Assembly (NCBI GenBank): GCA_019894815.1 | Contig: JAGXNU010000016.1 | Span: forward strand, 1 to 18,867 | Origin: Promethearchaeota archaeon | GTDB lineage: Archaea > Asgardarchaeota > Lokiarchaeia > Sigyniarchaeales > SOKP01 | DNA: 18,867 nucleotides | Direction: 5' to 3' | In this document: piece after piece, positions 7,294 through 14,145 of the stretch | How the letters are laid out: every line of letters begins with the position of its first letter | Numbering within the stretch: position 1 is the stretch's first letter | Translations under genes and position numbers: made by a program | The notes under the pieces: generated by a model | The model's database searches: none | Told to the model about the DNA's origin: nothing | What the model saw: the letters and a program-made list of their open reading frames with translations, nothing else

Positions 7294-7400
7294 AATAAAT
7301 CAAAAATATTTTTATGAATCCTATTTACCTTAATAATTAAAAAGAAGACAATTTATTTACTTTTAAAACCTAACAAAATTCAAAAAAGATAGTGATAACA

Positions 7401-7838
7401 ATGTCATCAGCAGAAAGAAATGTTGATATGTTTTCAGGTTTGGTGTTAATTCTTAGCATCATCGCTTTAGTAATGCTACTCATTGGTCCTTTTGGGTATC
7501 TTGATATAGGAGGGGGGACTTATAGATATTCTTGTTTAAGCTGTGAATATAGCACGATAGGCGATTATACTTCACAGATTTTTATATTAATTCTATTAAT
7601 ACTTCAAATAATAATCGCTGTGAATGAGTTGCTACCTAATAAATTCATTTCAAGAGATATGACCCAATTCGGTCTGTTATCCGCACTTATGGTTTTTGGT
7701 TTTTCATTAATTGGACTTATCTCATTTGGAGTGACATACGATGCATACTATTGGGGTGTAGACATTGGTTTCTACGGACCAATTGTCGCTGGACTTATAA
7801 ATACGATTTTGTTTTATTTAAAGCACAAAAATAAATAA
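7401..7838 (+). CDS. Four-helix membrane protein of unknown function
   Basis: No family is recognised. The 145-residue product has four hydrophobic segments at about residues 11-31, 52-72, 86-109 and 122-141, with a short soluble N-terminus and a basic end (LKHKNK). The loop after helix 1 includes a CLSC pair in YRYSCLSCEY, which on the predicted topology faces outside and could form a disulfide or bind metal. A GTG at 7392 could extend the frame by three codons. The ATG at 7401 is preferred because the GTGAT overlapping that GTG resembles a ribosome binding site at the right distance. A T tract (7844-7851) follows the stop. The divergent neighbour is the propeller gene. Confidence 0.7.
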   Translation: MSSAERNVDMFSGLVLILSIIALVMLLIGPFGYLDIGGGTYRYSCLSCEYSTIGDYTSQIFILILLILQIIIAVNELLPNKFISRDMTQFGLLSALMVFGFSLIGLISFGVTYDAYYWGVDIGFYGPIVAGLINTILFYLKHKNK

Positions 7839-8017
7839 TTTACTTTTTTTTCTTATCATTTTTCGTTAAAAAGATCAATTCTTAGTAAGTAAAACATCGA
7901 TTAATTCAAATCAAAATAAGAAAGAAATTTAAATTTTTTAAATAATTCTCATTTACATAGATAATTATTTAATTATAATTACTTAATTCCGAAAAAAAAA
8001 TTGAAAAGGAATCAAAA
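7839..8017 (+). promoter_or_regulatory. Upstream region of the ferredoxin gene
   Basis: This 179-base AT-rich gap contains no credible coding frame. TATA-like TTTAAATTTTTT stretches near 7928-7939 could drive the ferredoxin gene with a leader of about 60 bases. AAGGA at 8006-8010, seven bases before the ATG, is a clear ribosome binding site. Confidence 0.45.
7844..7851 (+). terminator. T-run terminator after the four-helix membrane protein
   Basis: Eight consecutive T residues start six bases after the stop codon, followed by further T-rich sequence. This is typical of archaeal transcript ends. Confidence 0.5.
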
Positions 8018-8215
8018 ATGAGCTTTCAAATTAAGCTAAATTTAGATGGTTGCACTGGTTGTGGCACTTGCTATGAGGTCTGTCCAAGTGAATGTTTTGG
8101 CGAACCAGAAGGCGGAAAGGTAAACGTAATCGAAGACAATAGAGATGATTGTGTCGGTTGCAGAGCTTGCGAAACACAATGTCCTGAAGAAGTCATAGAA
8201 ATCATTGAAGAATAA
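8018..8215 (+). CDS. 2[4Fe-4S] ferredoxin
   Basis: The 65-residue protein has two classic cluster motifs of the form CxxCxxCxxxCP: Cys12, 15, 18, 22 and Cys45, 48, 51, 55. In this fold each cluster takes three ligands from one motif and the fourth Cys from the other. Cys26 is an extra cysteine. The insert EPEGGKVNVIEDNRDDC between motifs and the acidic tail (EVIEIIEE) are usual for small archaeal and clostridial ferredoxins. It is a soluble low-potential electron carrier, for example for 2-oxoacid:ferredoxin oxidoreductases or hydrogenases, none of which is nearby. The gene is monocistronic, with a good ribosome binding site and a long T tract after its stop codon. Confidence 0.93.
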   Translation: MSFQIKLNLDGCTGCGTCYEVCPSECFGEPEGGKVNVIEDNRDDCVGCRACETQCPEEVIEIIEE

Positions 8216-8249
8216 ATCTCAATATTTCTTTATTTCTCTTTAACTTGAA

Positions 8250-8268
8250 TTTTTTTCTTTTTTTTTTT
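8250..8268 (+). terminator. T-tract terminator after ferredoxin
   Basis: Nineteen bases that are all T except one C begin about 35 bases after the ferredoxin stop codon, fitting U-rich archaeal termination. Confidence 0.6.
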
Positions 8269-8314
8269 ACTTATTTAATTCCATTGAAGCTCAATCATTT
8301 AAGCTAAAATAGTT

Positions 8315-8338
8315 TTCGTGAAACCCATCTTTCACGAA
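8315..8338. other. Perfect 9-bp inverted repeat between convergent genes
   Basis: TTCGTGAAA (8315-8323) and TTTCACGAA (8330-8338) are exact inverted copies around a CCCATC loop. The site lies between the ends of the ferredoxin gene and the zinc-finger gene. It could form an RNA hairpin in either transcript, acting as a two-way terminator or 3' stabiliser, or be a protein-binding site. No U tract follows it on either strand directly. Confidence 0.55.
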
Positions 8339-8413
8339 TAATTGTATATTATCAGATATTTCTTGGAGATATATTCCGATATTATTAATAAAATTTTCAG
8401 ACTGTGAATGTTT

Positions 8414-9538
8414 CTACCAAAGAAGTATTTTTCCACAATTCTTGCATATACCCTCATTAATTTGGATATTTAAGCAATTTTCATGATAATGCGTTCCGCA
8501 AGCTTTACATTTATATATTTTCCCTGAATAATCCGCAAAATCATAACTACAATAAGTACATTTGCTAGCATATGAAAAGTTAGTACTATTTACATCCACT
8601 TCAATAATTTGAGCTGTGCCAGTTAATCCAGATTCTGAAATAGAAGGAGTTACAAATTGGCTTTGGTCATCTTGAGATTGCCATGGCGTGTTTGGATCGG
8701 CATATGATTGAGATGGTGTTTCTTCCCAATTTGAGACATAGCCTGGCGCAGGTTTCTTTGATAAACCCATTTTTCTGGAGACTTTTTCATCAAGGATGTT
8801 TGTCATTATTAAAGCTGAGGCGTACTTCCCTTTTTGACCTCCTTTTTGCAAATGCGTGTGAGAAATTAAATGAATAATACGACCGCCAGTTTTTCCATAA
8901 TCAAAATAACATAAAACAGGAGATTCTCCCCATTTCTTTTTTATTTCCCAAGAATCAATTAGAACCTTGACTGCGGTTGGGTTCAGAACTTGAATTGGAA
9001 AACTGCGGTTTTCTAACCACCACCGAAACTCGGATTTCTTTGTTGTTGTTGTTGTTTTTGCATGCCATTTATCTTGTTGAATTTCTGTCAAGACACCTTC
9101 AAGAAAAGGGTGATTAGGTTCTAGAATTTGACAACTTACCACAGCATCAGCTGTTTTATCGCCATTCCATCTAATGAATCCAGGAAAAATTACTTCAATA
9201 ATATGTTTTATCGCCCAATCAGTTGTCATTATCCACCCTCCATGCAAATTCACGTATTCGCTTATCTTTGGAAATGCAGAATGAGGAATCTCATCTCCAG
9301 GACACCCAATAAGTACGACATCATAGTCATTTATGTTATATTTCAGGATGTCACGTGGTTTAATGGTCTCATGTTTGGCAGCATACATGTGATCCACAAC
9401 CTTCTCTGGTTTTTCATATCGACCTTTAACCGCAAGAATTTTTCCATGTTTTTCAACCGCATTGACTACTTCTTTTTTGTCGAGTGCTTCCATCTTGCGT
9501 TTTTTAACTTCAGAATATAAATCTTTCCAGCTACTCAT
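8414..9538 (-). CDS. Class I amidotransferase-like domain fused to a C-terminal RING/PHD-like zinc finger
   Basis: The first ~250 of 374 residues look like the Rossmann-type fold of ThuA/GATase1-like proteins. DVVLIGCPGDEIP (73-85) is followed by ISEYVNLHGGWIMTTDWAIK, and later by GGRIIHLISHTHLQKG before an ALIMTNIL helix. The Cys in VLIGC is at a turn. A standard catalytic Cys-His-Glu triad is not evident, so a binding role is as likely as catalysis. A Ser/Pro/Gln-rich linker (about 265-320) leads to a zinc motif at 327-368 with ligands C327, C330, C344, C347, H352, C355, C365 and C368. This C4HC3 order fits a PHD or RING-variant cross-brace. A Thr run (KTTTTTTKK) lies in the middle. The gene is divergent from pepD. 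Specific function is unknown. Confidence 0.7.
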   Translation of the reverse strand: MSSWKDLYSEVKKRKMEALDKKEVVNAVEKHGKILAVKGRYEKPEKVVDHMYAAKHETIKPRDILKYNINDYDVVLIGCPGDEIPHSAFPKISEYVNLHGGWIMTTDWAIKHIIEVIFPGFIRWNGDKTADAVVSCQILEPNHPFLEGVLTEIQQDKWHAKTTTTTKKSEFRWWLENRSFPIQVLNPTAVKVLIDSWEIKKKWGESPVLCYFDYGKTGGRIIHLISHTHLQKGGQKGKYASALIMTNILDEKVSRKMGLSKKPAPGYVSNWEETPSQSYADPNTPWQSQDDQSQFVTPSISESGLTGTAQIIEVDVNSTNFSYASKCTYCSYDFADYSGKIYKCKACGTHYHENCLNIQINEGICKNCGKILLW

Positions 9539-9581
9539 TTTAAAATCGCTTAAATTTGAAATTTTAGTAATTTGATGCTAT

Positions 9582-9588
9582 TTTTATA
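9582..9588 (+). promoter_or_regulatory. Putative TATA box for pepD
   Basis: TTTTATA lies 33-39 bases before the pepD ATG at 9621, predicting transcription from about 9610 with a leader of roughly ten bases. No ribosome binding site is visible, consistent with near-leaderless expression. Confidence 0.5.
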
Positions 9589-9620
9589 AGTAATAAAACA
9601 TAATTCATATTTATATTTTC

Positions 9621-11141
9621 ATGGATGCGATTAGAATGGAGAATTTAAAGAGTTTAGGTGAACCCCAAGAATTTTGGGATTATTTATTTCAAATTTCCAA
9701 AATACCTCGGTGTTCCAGAAAAGAAGAGCTGATCAGAGCTTTTATTGAAGATGAGGCTTTAAAGTTAAAATTTGAACATCAAACAGATCAAATTGGAAAT
9801 ATTGTGGTAAGAGTTCCCCCTCAAACAAATACGGAGAGTGAACCATTAAGAATAGTATTGCAAAGCCACATGGATATGGTTTGCGAAAAAAACGAAGAGA
9901 TAGATCATGATTTCTCAAAAGATCCATTAAGATTAAATATAATTGATATTGATGATGAAAAATGGTTAACCGCAGAAGGCACTACACTTGGAGCAGATAA
10001 CGCCGTTGGTATGGCATATCAATTAGCAATAATGAAAAAAATATATAGTGGTGAATTAAATCTTGGACCATTACACTTGGATTTGTTATTTACTGTTGAT
10101 GAAGAAAGAGGGCTTTCAGGGGCTTCAAAAATTGATCGGGATCTCGTCAAGGGTGAATATTTAATAAATCTTGATTCTGAGGAAGATGACGAATTTACCA
10201 TTGGTTGTGCTGGAGGACGAGTCTTCAAGGTTGAAATCAAAGATGAACGTGTATCGATTGAGAAAATGAAAGACCAAATTACACCATTAAAATTAGATGT
10301 AATGGGTTTAATGGGAGGGCATTCTGGAACAGATATTATTAAAAATAGAGGTAATGCTAATAAAATTCTCGCAGAGATAATGTGGAAGCTAAATAAAGAA
10401 TTCACAATTTATTTATGCGCTATAAATGGAGGAAATTTAACAAATGCGATTACTCGAGAGGCACATGCGATTTTTTACGTTAAAAAAGAAGAATCTAAGA
10501 ATATTAAGGAAAAAATTGAATTCTACAAACCTTTTATAAAATCCTTATTTGAGGGGATTGAATCAAATTTAATAATTAATTGTGAGGAATATCAAGAGAA
10601 TTTAAACCACCTTATTATTGCGAATGATTTAAAAGATAAATTGCTGGATCTATTCTACTTAATGCCAAATGGTCCTTTATCCATGCATCCAAAAAATCCA
10701 AAGTTAGTACATACTTCTGATAACTTCGCCGTTATTAAAACAAAACCAAATTCAATTAAAATTAAAATAAGTACTCGAAGTTTGAATGAATATGGGAAGG
10801 AGGTGATTTATGAGAACATAATCACTTTATTTAATGCTTTTAATTTTGATATGGATTTAACAATTATAACTGATTATCCGAGCTGGGATCCAGATTTTAG
10901 TTCATTACTAACCTCTAAAGCAAGAGAGATATATAAAGAATTATTTAATCAAGAAGTAAATATTAAAGCTATTCATGCTGGTTTGGAATGTGCTTATTTC
11001 TCGAAATATTACCCTAACATGCAAATGATTTCAATCGGACCTGACATAAAAGGAGGACATTCTCCAGACGAACGATTGAAAATTGGATCTAGTAAGAAAA
11101 TATGGAAATTTTTAATAACTTTAATAAAGAATTTGCAATGA
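9621..11141 (+). CDS. pepD: Aminoacyl-histidine dipeptidase (PepD-like, M20C peptidase)
   Basis: The 506-residue length and motif order fit the PepD branch of family M20. Di-zinc site residues are visible: H83-x-D85 in SHMDMVCEKN, D126 in TTLGADNAVGMA, the catalytic E161-E162 pair in FTVDEERGLSGA, D185 in LINLDSEE, and H480 in GGHSPDERL. The MGLMGGHSGTDI segment belongs to the lid and dimerisation domain inserted between the two halves of the catalytic domain. These cytoplasmic enzymes hydrolyse dipeptides such as Xaa-His. The exact preference here is unknown. The ATG at 9621 is preferred over the ATG at 9636 because the predicted transcript starts just upstream. The OST-like gene follows after 88 bases with its own TATA box. 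Confidence 0.92.
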   Translation: MDAIRMENLKSLGEPQEFWDYLFQISKIPRCSRKEELIRAFIEDEALKLKFEHQTDQIGNIVVRVPPQTNTESEPLRIVLQSHMDMVCEKNEEIDHDFSKDPLRLNIIDIDDEKWLTAEGTTLGADNAVGMAYQLAIMKKIYSGELNLGPLHLDLLFTVDEERGLSGASKIDRDLVKGEYLINLDSEEDDEFTIGCAGGRVFKVEIKDERVSIEKMKDQITPLKLDVMGLMGGHSGTDIIKNRGNANKILAEIMWKLNKEFTIYLCAINGGNLTNAITREAHAIFYVKKEESKNIKEKIEFYKPFIKSLFEGIESNLIINCEEYQENLNHLIIANDLKDKLLDLFYLMPNGPLSMHPKNPKLVHTSDNFAVIKTKPNSIKIKISTRSLNEYGKEVIYENIITLFNAFNFDMDLTIITDYPSWDPDFSSLLTSKAREIYKELFNQEVNIKAIHAGLECAYFSKYYPNMQMISIGPDIKGGHSPDERLKIGSSKKIWKFLITLIKNLQ

Positions 11142-11190
11142 ATATCTTGATTTTTAATTTCTTTTAAAAAAATATTTTAATCTAATCAAA

Positions 11191-11198
11191 TTTTATAA
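11191..11198 (+). promoter_or_regulatory. Putative TATA box for the OST subunit-like gene
   Basis: TTTTATAA lies 32-39 bases before the ATG at 11230, predicting a leader of about 10-15 bases. A GAAGG at 11203-11207 is too far from the ATG to be a ribosome binding site. Confidence 0.45.
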
Positions 11199-11229
11199 AT
11201 TAGAAGGTAATTACATTTAAAATAAAACC

Positions 11230-11760
11230 ATGGAAAAACAAGTACGCGGGCAAGTTAAAACAAAAAAGGAAGACGTTAGTGGATCAGAAACGGTTTTTGA
11301 ACGAGTAAAGAGTAAAACGCCTTGGATTTTCGGAAGGGCTTTAAGAAAACCTAAAATAAGATTCCCTGATATGGCACTTCCAAAAATGGATATGCCATTA
11401 CCGGGAAAATCAATAGGAGTCATATCAATATACATAATTTTATTTCTACTTCAAACAGGAATTGTATATCTTATATATACTGAACCTCCAGCAATGGGAA
11501 GCAATTCCGCAGGTAATCCCGTATTTCTATACGAATCTATTCATGACGCTTTCATAGTAGAATCAATCGTTGCTTCTGTATTCATTTTTCTATGTTCTTT
11601 GGGTTTTATCTTCTTATATCAAGCCTCCAAACACGTATATAATAAAAAGATTGCTGTTAGGATTCTTTCTATAGGGGTAATTTTAATATTAATCTCTTAT
11701 ACTGCTTTACAAGCAATGATTGCCTTAAAATTACGGCAAAAACTTTTTGGAGGCATTTAA
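11230..11760 (+). CDS. OST3/OST6/OSTC-like oligosaccharyltransferase subunit
   Basis: The 176-residue protein has a charged cytoplasmic N-terminus, a Pro/Met-rich lead-in (LPKMDMPLPGK, 50-60) and three membrane helices at about 62-84, 106-130 and 141-166. From memory, it parallels human OSTC/DC2 along the membrane part. Both have a helix ending in GI(V/I)Y, an EPP motif followed by GS (EPPAMGS, 85-91), an NP/RP loop, an AFIVESI versus QYIMEGL helix start, a shared LGFI, and an end of the form MxxKL...G (IALKLRQKLFGGI). OST3/OST6/OSTC proteins bind the catalytic STT3 subunit and the translocon during N-glycosylation. The thioredoxin domain of OST3/OST6 is absent, as in OSTC. No STT3 gene is in the window. 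Direct homology needs a profile search. Confidence 0.72.
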   Translation: MEKQVRGQVKTKKEDVSGSETVFERVKSKTPWIFGRALRKPKIRFPDMALPKMDMPLPGKSIGVISIYIILFLLQTGIVYLIYTEPPAMGSNSAGNPVFLYESIHDAFIVESIVASVFIFLCSLGFIFLYQASKHVYNKKIAVRILSIGVILILISYTALQAMIALKLRQKLFGGI

Positions 11761-11809
11761 AGAGTTGTTCATTATCGTGGTTTTATTTGGTTGTTCTTCA
11801 ATGAATTAG

Positions 11810-11835
11810 GGATTTTAATCCAAAATAAAAAAAAA
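11810..11835 (-). terminator. Terminator region of gcvH, with adjacent palindrome
   Basis: On the minus strand an almost pure T tract (complement of 11822-11835) lies about 40 bases after the gcvH stop codon and is followed by the palindrome GGATTTTAATCC (11810-11821). The site sits between convergent gcvH and the OST-like gene and may end transcripts from the minus side. Confidence 0.5.
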
Positions 11836-11876
11836 GAGAAAATTAAAGTATTAGCTATTAATTTCTTTTAAACTTA

Positions 11877-12275
11877 CTAAAGAGATGCTGTATATTCATT
11901 ATATGCAGCTTCGTCTAATAAATTAGCCTTTTCAGCTTCAAAATTAGAAGCATCAACCTTGAATAACCATGCTGAGAAAGGCTCTTCATTGATTTTTTCT
12001 GGTTCATCCATTAAATCAGAATTTACTGCAGTAACTGCTCCAGAAACGGGGCTATAAACATCCCCAACGGCTTTACTTGATTCCACAGTACAATCTAATG
12101 GATCGCTTGTTGGTTCATTTCCATCGAACTTAACTTGTTCAACCGTCGAACCTTCAAGTGCGTCTACATCAACAAATGAAATTTCACCTAATTGTTCAGC
12201 AGCAAAAGGGGTAAGACCAACTTCACCCGTTCCATCATTATACCATTGATGGGTTTTGTTATACCAAATTGCCAT
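11877..12275 (-). CDS. gcvH: Glycine cleavage system H protein (lipoyl carrier)
   Basis: The 132-residue protein has the H-protein fold. THQWYNDGTGEVGLTPFAAE is followed by QLGEISFVDV, then the lipoylation site with Lys68 in ESSKAVGDVYSPVSG, then the VNSDLMDEPEKINEEPF and AWLFKV segments and a closing LLDEAAYNEYTASL helix. The lipoyl arm carries the aminomethyl group between the P, T and L proteins of glycine cleavage. A segment around residues 48-62 (QVKFDGNEPTSDPLD) is a few residues longer than usual just before the lipoyl hairpin. AGGAG at 12287-12291 supports the ATG at 12275. No P, T or L gene is nearby. Some genomes have several H-like proteins with other roles, so the enzyme partner is uncertain. 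It is divergent from mptE. Confidence 0.92.
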   Translation of the reverse strand: MAIWYNKTHQWYNDGTGEVGLTPFAAEQLGEISFVDVDALEGSTVEQVKFDGNEPTSDPLDCTVESSKAVGDVYSPVSGAVTAVNSDLMDEPEKINEEPFSAWLFKVDASNFEAEKANLLDEAAYNEYTASL

Positions 12276-12286
12276 AAATTATCAAA

Positions 12287-12291
12287 CTCCT
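12287..12291 (-). promoter_or_regulatory. Ribosome binding site of gcvH
   Basis: AGGAG on the minus strand ends eleven bases before the gcvH ATG, implying a leadered transcript, in contrast to the divergent mptE. Confidence 0.65.
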
Positions 12292-12332
12292 ATTTTATTG
12301 TAATAAATTATTATTATTGAATATGATAAAAT

Positions 12333-12354
12333 TAATTATATAATAGATTTAAAT
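12333..12354. promoter_or_regulatory. Shared AT-rich promoter region between gcvH and mptE
   Basis: TTATATAAT near 12335-12343 and TTTAAATTTT near 12345-12354 are TATA-like and read well on both strands. The first could serve gcvH on the minus strand. Either could serve mptE on the plus strand with a leaderless or very short leader. The 92-base gap leaves little room for separate control. Confidence 0.4.
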
Positions 12355-12367
12355 TTTTATTATAAAT

Positions 12368-13231
12368 TTGATTTTACCAAATAAAAATAAAGAAATGTTG
12401 TTAGAGCTTAGAAAACAGATAAATTATTATCTAGAGTTTAAAGACTGGTATAATAAAATCATTAAGGATTTTAAATTTGATTATGAGAAAGATAATGAAG
12501 CAAAAGACATCTTATCTAACATTATTAAGATGAAATCAAATGATTGGGATTTTGTTGGAGTTCTTCTAGCTTTTTGTAATGTAGTAAAAAAAAAGAAAAA
12601 CATATTTATTTTTGGAAGCGGTCCATCGCTTGAGGATACAATCAAGCACATAATTGACATAAAAGGGAGAACTTTATTTAATCGAAGTTTAAATCTAGCT
12701 GCTGATGGAGCATCAAGATATTTAAAAATAAAGCAAATTCCTATTGATGGAATATTCACTGATTTAGACGGAATTACAAAAAATGAATTTGATTATCCTT
12801 CTTTCATGATAGTTCATGCTCATGGAGATAACATTAATAATCTTCGTTCATTTAAAGAGGAGATAATAAAATTTAATAATTTAATAGGAACAACGCAGGT
12901 AAAACCTAATGATCTCCTATTAAATCCAGGAGGTTTTACAGATGGTGATAGAATTTTATTTTTTTTGAGATCTTTGCTATCCCCTACCCAAAAACTTTAT
13001 TTAATTGGCATGGATTTTGAAAGTATTGTTGGGAAATATAGTAAACCTCACTTTCAAGGTAATATTGTAGGAAGTAGTACCAAAATAAAGAAATTAAAAT
13101 ACGCATTTGATCTCTTGAAGTGGATCTCTAAAAAAATTGAGAATGAAATTATTTTGATAAATAGTAGCACTAGATCCAACTTTTTTCGAAATATTCCATT
13201 GGAGAGTATCCAAGATTATTATTTTACATAA
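12368..13231 (+). CDS. mptE: 6-hydroxymethyl-7,8-dihydropterin pyrophosphokinase (MptE-like, DUF115)
   Basis: This 287-residue protein carries the motifs of the archaeal MptE/DUF115 family. These are GSGPSLED (83-90), AADGAS (111-116), TDLDG (131-135), HAHGDN (150-155), an IGTTQ strand and PGGFTDGDR (about 188-196). MptE moves pyrophosphate from ATP to 6-hydroxymethyl-7,8-dihydropterin in methanopterin or folate biosynthesis and replaces bacterial FolK in archaea. The start is uncertain. The first usable codon is TTG at 12368, and an in-frame ATG at 12395 would remove nine residues. The TATA-like boxes just upstream make the ATG quite possible. The C-terminus overlaps the 3' end of the convergent ATPase gene by 13 bases. 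Confidence 0.88.
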   Translation: MILPNKNKEMLLELRKQINYYLEFKDWYNKIIKDFKFDYEKDNEAKDILSNIIKMKSNDWDFVGVLLAFCNVVKKKKNIFIFGSGPSLEDTIKHIIDIKGRTLFNRSLNLAADGASRYLKIKQIPIDGIFTDLDGITKNEFDYPSFMIVHAHGDNINNLRSFKEEIIKFNNLIGTTQVKPNDLLLNPGGFTDGDRILFFLRSLLSPTQKLYLIGMDFESIVGKYSKPHFQGNIVGSSTKIKKLKYAFDLLKWISKKIENEIILINSSTRSNFFRNIPLESIQDYYFT

Positions 13232-13974
13232 TCCTCAATTCCCCTTGAAGTGATTATGTAAGGAAGTTTATTTTCGGGCAGGGATTTTGAGTTAATTATA
13301 TGAACATAATTTTTATCAGAATTTCGAATTAAATACAAAAACTCCGAAAAGAAGTGGTTTAAATATTGCAGACCTACTGGAATCTCTTTAATAATTGGTT
13401 TTTCAATGAAATTTGGAGAAATTTGTGCGGTAGCTAATAATACTACATTATGTTTTTGTGTAATATCACTTAATTTTTGAAGGATTTTAAGAAAGTTTTT
13501 TTTTAATTCATAGTGAGAAATATTAATTGCTCCTTGATCAGCTCTGAAGTGATTATTTATAGAATCAATTATCAGAAGTTTAGTGTTAGATGTTTCTAGT
13601 TTCTTATCTACTTCATTTAATTTCAATAATAATGTTGAATTACTCAAGACTTTAGCGACTAATATACTTTTCATGGCTTGTTCTTCATCCACTCCTTGAG
13701 CGGTACATAATTCTTTAATTCTTTCTGGGCGAAATGTATTCTCAGAATCAATATAGATAGAACTTGAAGAGGCAATATAAGCTTGTAAGCACATTTGATG
13801 ACAAATTTGCGTCTTTCCCGTTCTATTTGCTCCAAAGATCAAATACATACCAGGATGGAATCCTCCTTTCAAGATTGTGTTGAAATGAGTAGAACCCGTG
13901 GGAAGAAGAACTCTATCACGATTTTGAATTCCTTTTAACTTACTTACTAAATCAATAATTCTTGAAGAAAACAT
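13219..13974 (-). CDS. RadA/RadB-like RecA-family ATPase
   Basis: Starting from the ATG at 13974 the protein has 251 residues. Walker A is GANRTGKT (48-55). It is followed by the RadA/Rad51 hallmark IYIDSENTFRPERI, and then Walker B in LLIIDSINNHFRAD and an LLATAQIS strand. The N-terminal helix-hairpin-helix domain of RadA is missing, giving a RadB-like length, though RadB usually has a less complete FRPERI motif. It may be a RadA/RadB paralogue that helps strand exchange or recombination-intermediate processing. A GTG at 14001 would extend the protein by nine mostly Lys/Asn residues encoded in a poly-A stretch. The ATG is preferred because TATA-like sequence overlaps that extension. The gene is divergent from the TFE-beta-like factor and overlaps mptE by 13 bases at its end. 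Confidence 0.85.
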   Translation of the reverse strand: MFSSRIIDLVSKLKGIQNRDRVLLPTGSTHFNTILKGGFHPGMYLIFGANRTGKTQICHQMCLQAYIASSSSIYIDSENTFRPERIKELCTAQGVDEEQAMKSILVAKVLSNSTLLLKLNEVDKKLETSNTKLLIIDSINNHFRADQGAINISHYELKKNFLKILQKLSDITQKHNVVLLATAQISPNFIEKPIIKEIPVGLQYLNHFFSEFLYLIRNSDKNYVHIINSKSLPENKLPYIITSRGIEDYVK

Positions 13975-14093
13975 TTTTATGTTTTTTTTTTTATAATTCA
14001 CTTTAATATAATTACATAATAAGTATAAAATCTAATAAATTATTTTTGAGAAATCAGAAAAATCGAAAAATTATTTTTAAAGGAATCATACAA

Positions 14094-14107
14094 TTCAATA
14101 TATTTTT
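14094..14107 (+). promoter_or_regulatory. Putative TATA region for the TFE-beta-like gene
   Basis: A run of alternating A and T followed by T (ATATATTTTT at 14098-14107) lies about 40-50 bases before the ATG at 14146. Downstream, AGTTTTT (14112-14118) and AAAAACT (14123-14129) form a weak AT-rich inverted repeat in the predicted leader or start region. No ribosome binding site is seen. Confidence 0.35.
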
Positions 14108-14145
14108 CTTAAGTTTTTAACAAAAAACTCTTTCAAATTAAAACA

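Noticed and set aside
9040..9062. A GTT repeat that looks like a microsatellite
   Set aside because: It lies in frame in the zinc-finger fusion gene and encodes a short Thr run; five to six units are not exceptional in AT-rich DNA.
9128..9520. A 130-residue plus-strand frame antisense to the zinc-finger fusion
   Set aside because: The opposite strand carries ordered motifs; the aromatic-rich translation here looks like a complement artefact.
10019..10405. A 128-residue open frame on the minus strand inside pepD
   Set aside because: It lies antisense to the well-supported pepD and its Ser- and Pro-rich, motif-free translation is what a shadow of a coding strand would give.
13975..14001. A GTG start giving nine extra residues to the RadA-like ATPase
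   Set aside because: The extra codons are in a poly-A stretch (Lys/Asn) that overlaps TATA-like sequence, and an ATG follows at 13974.
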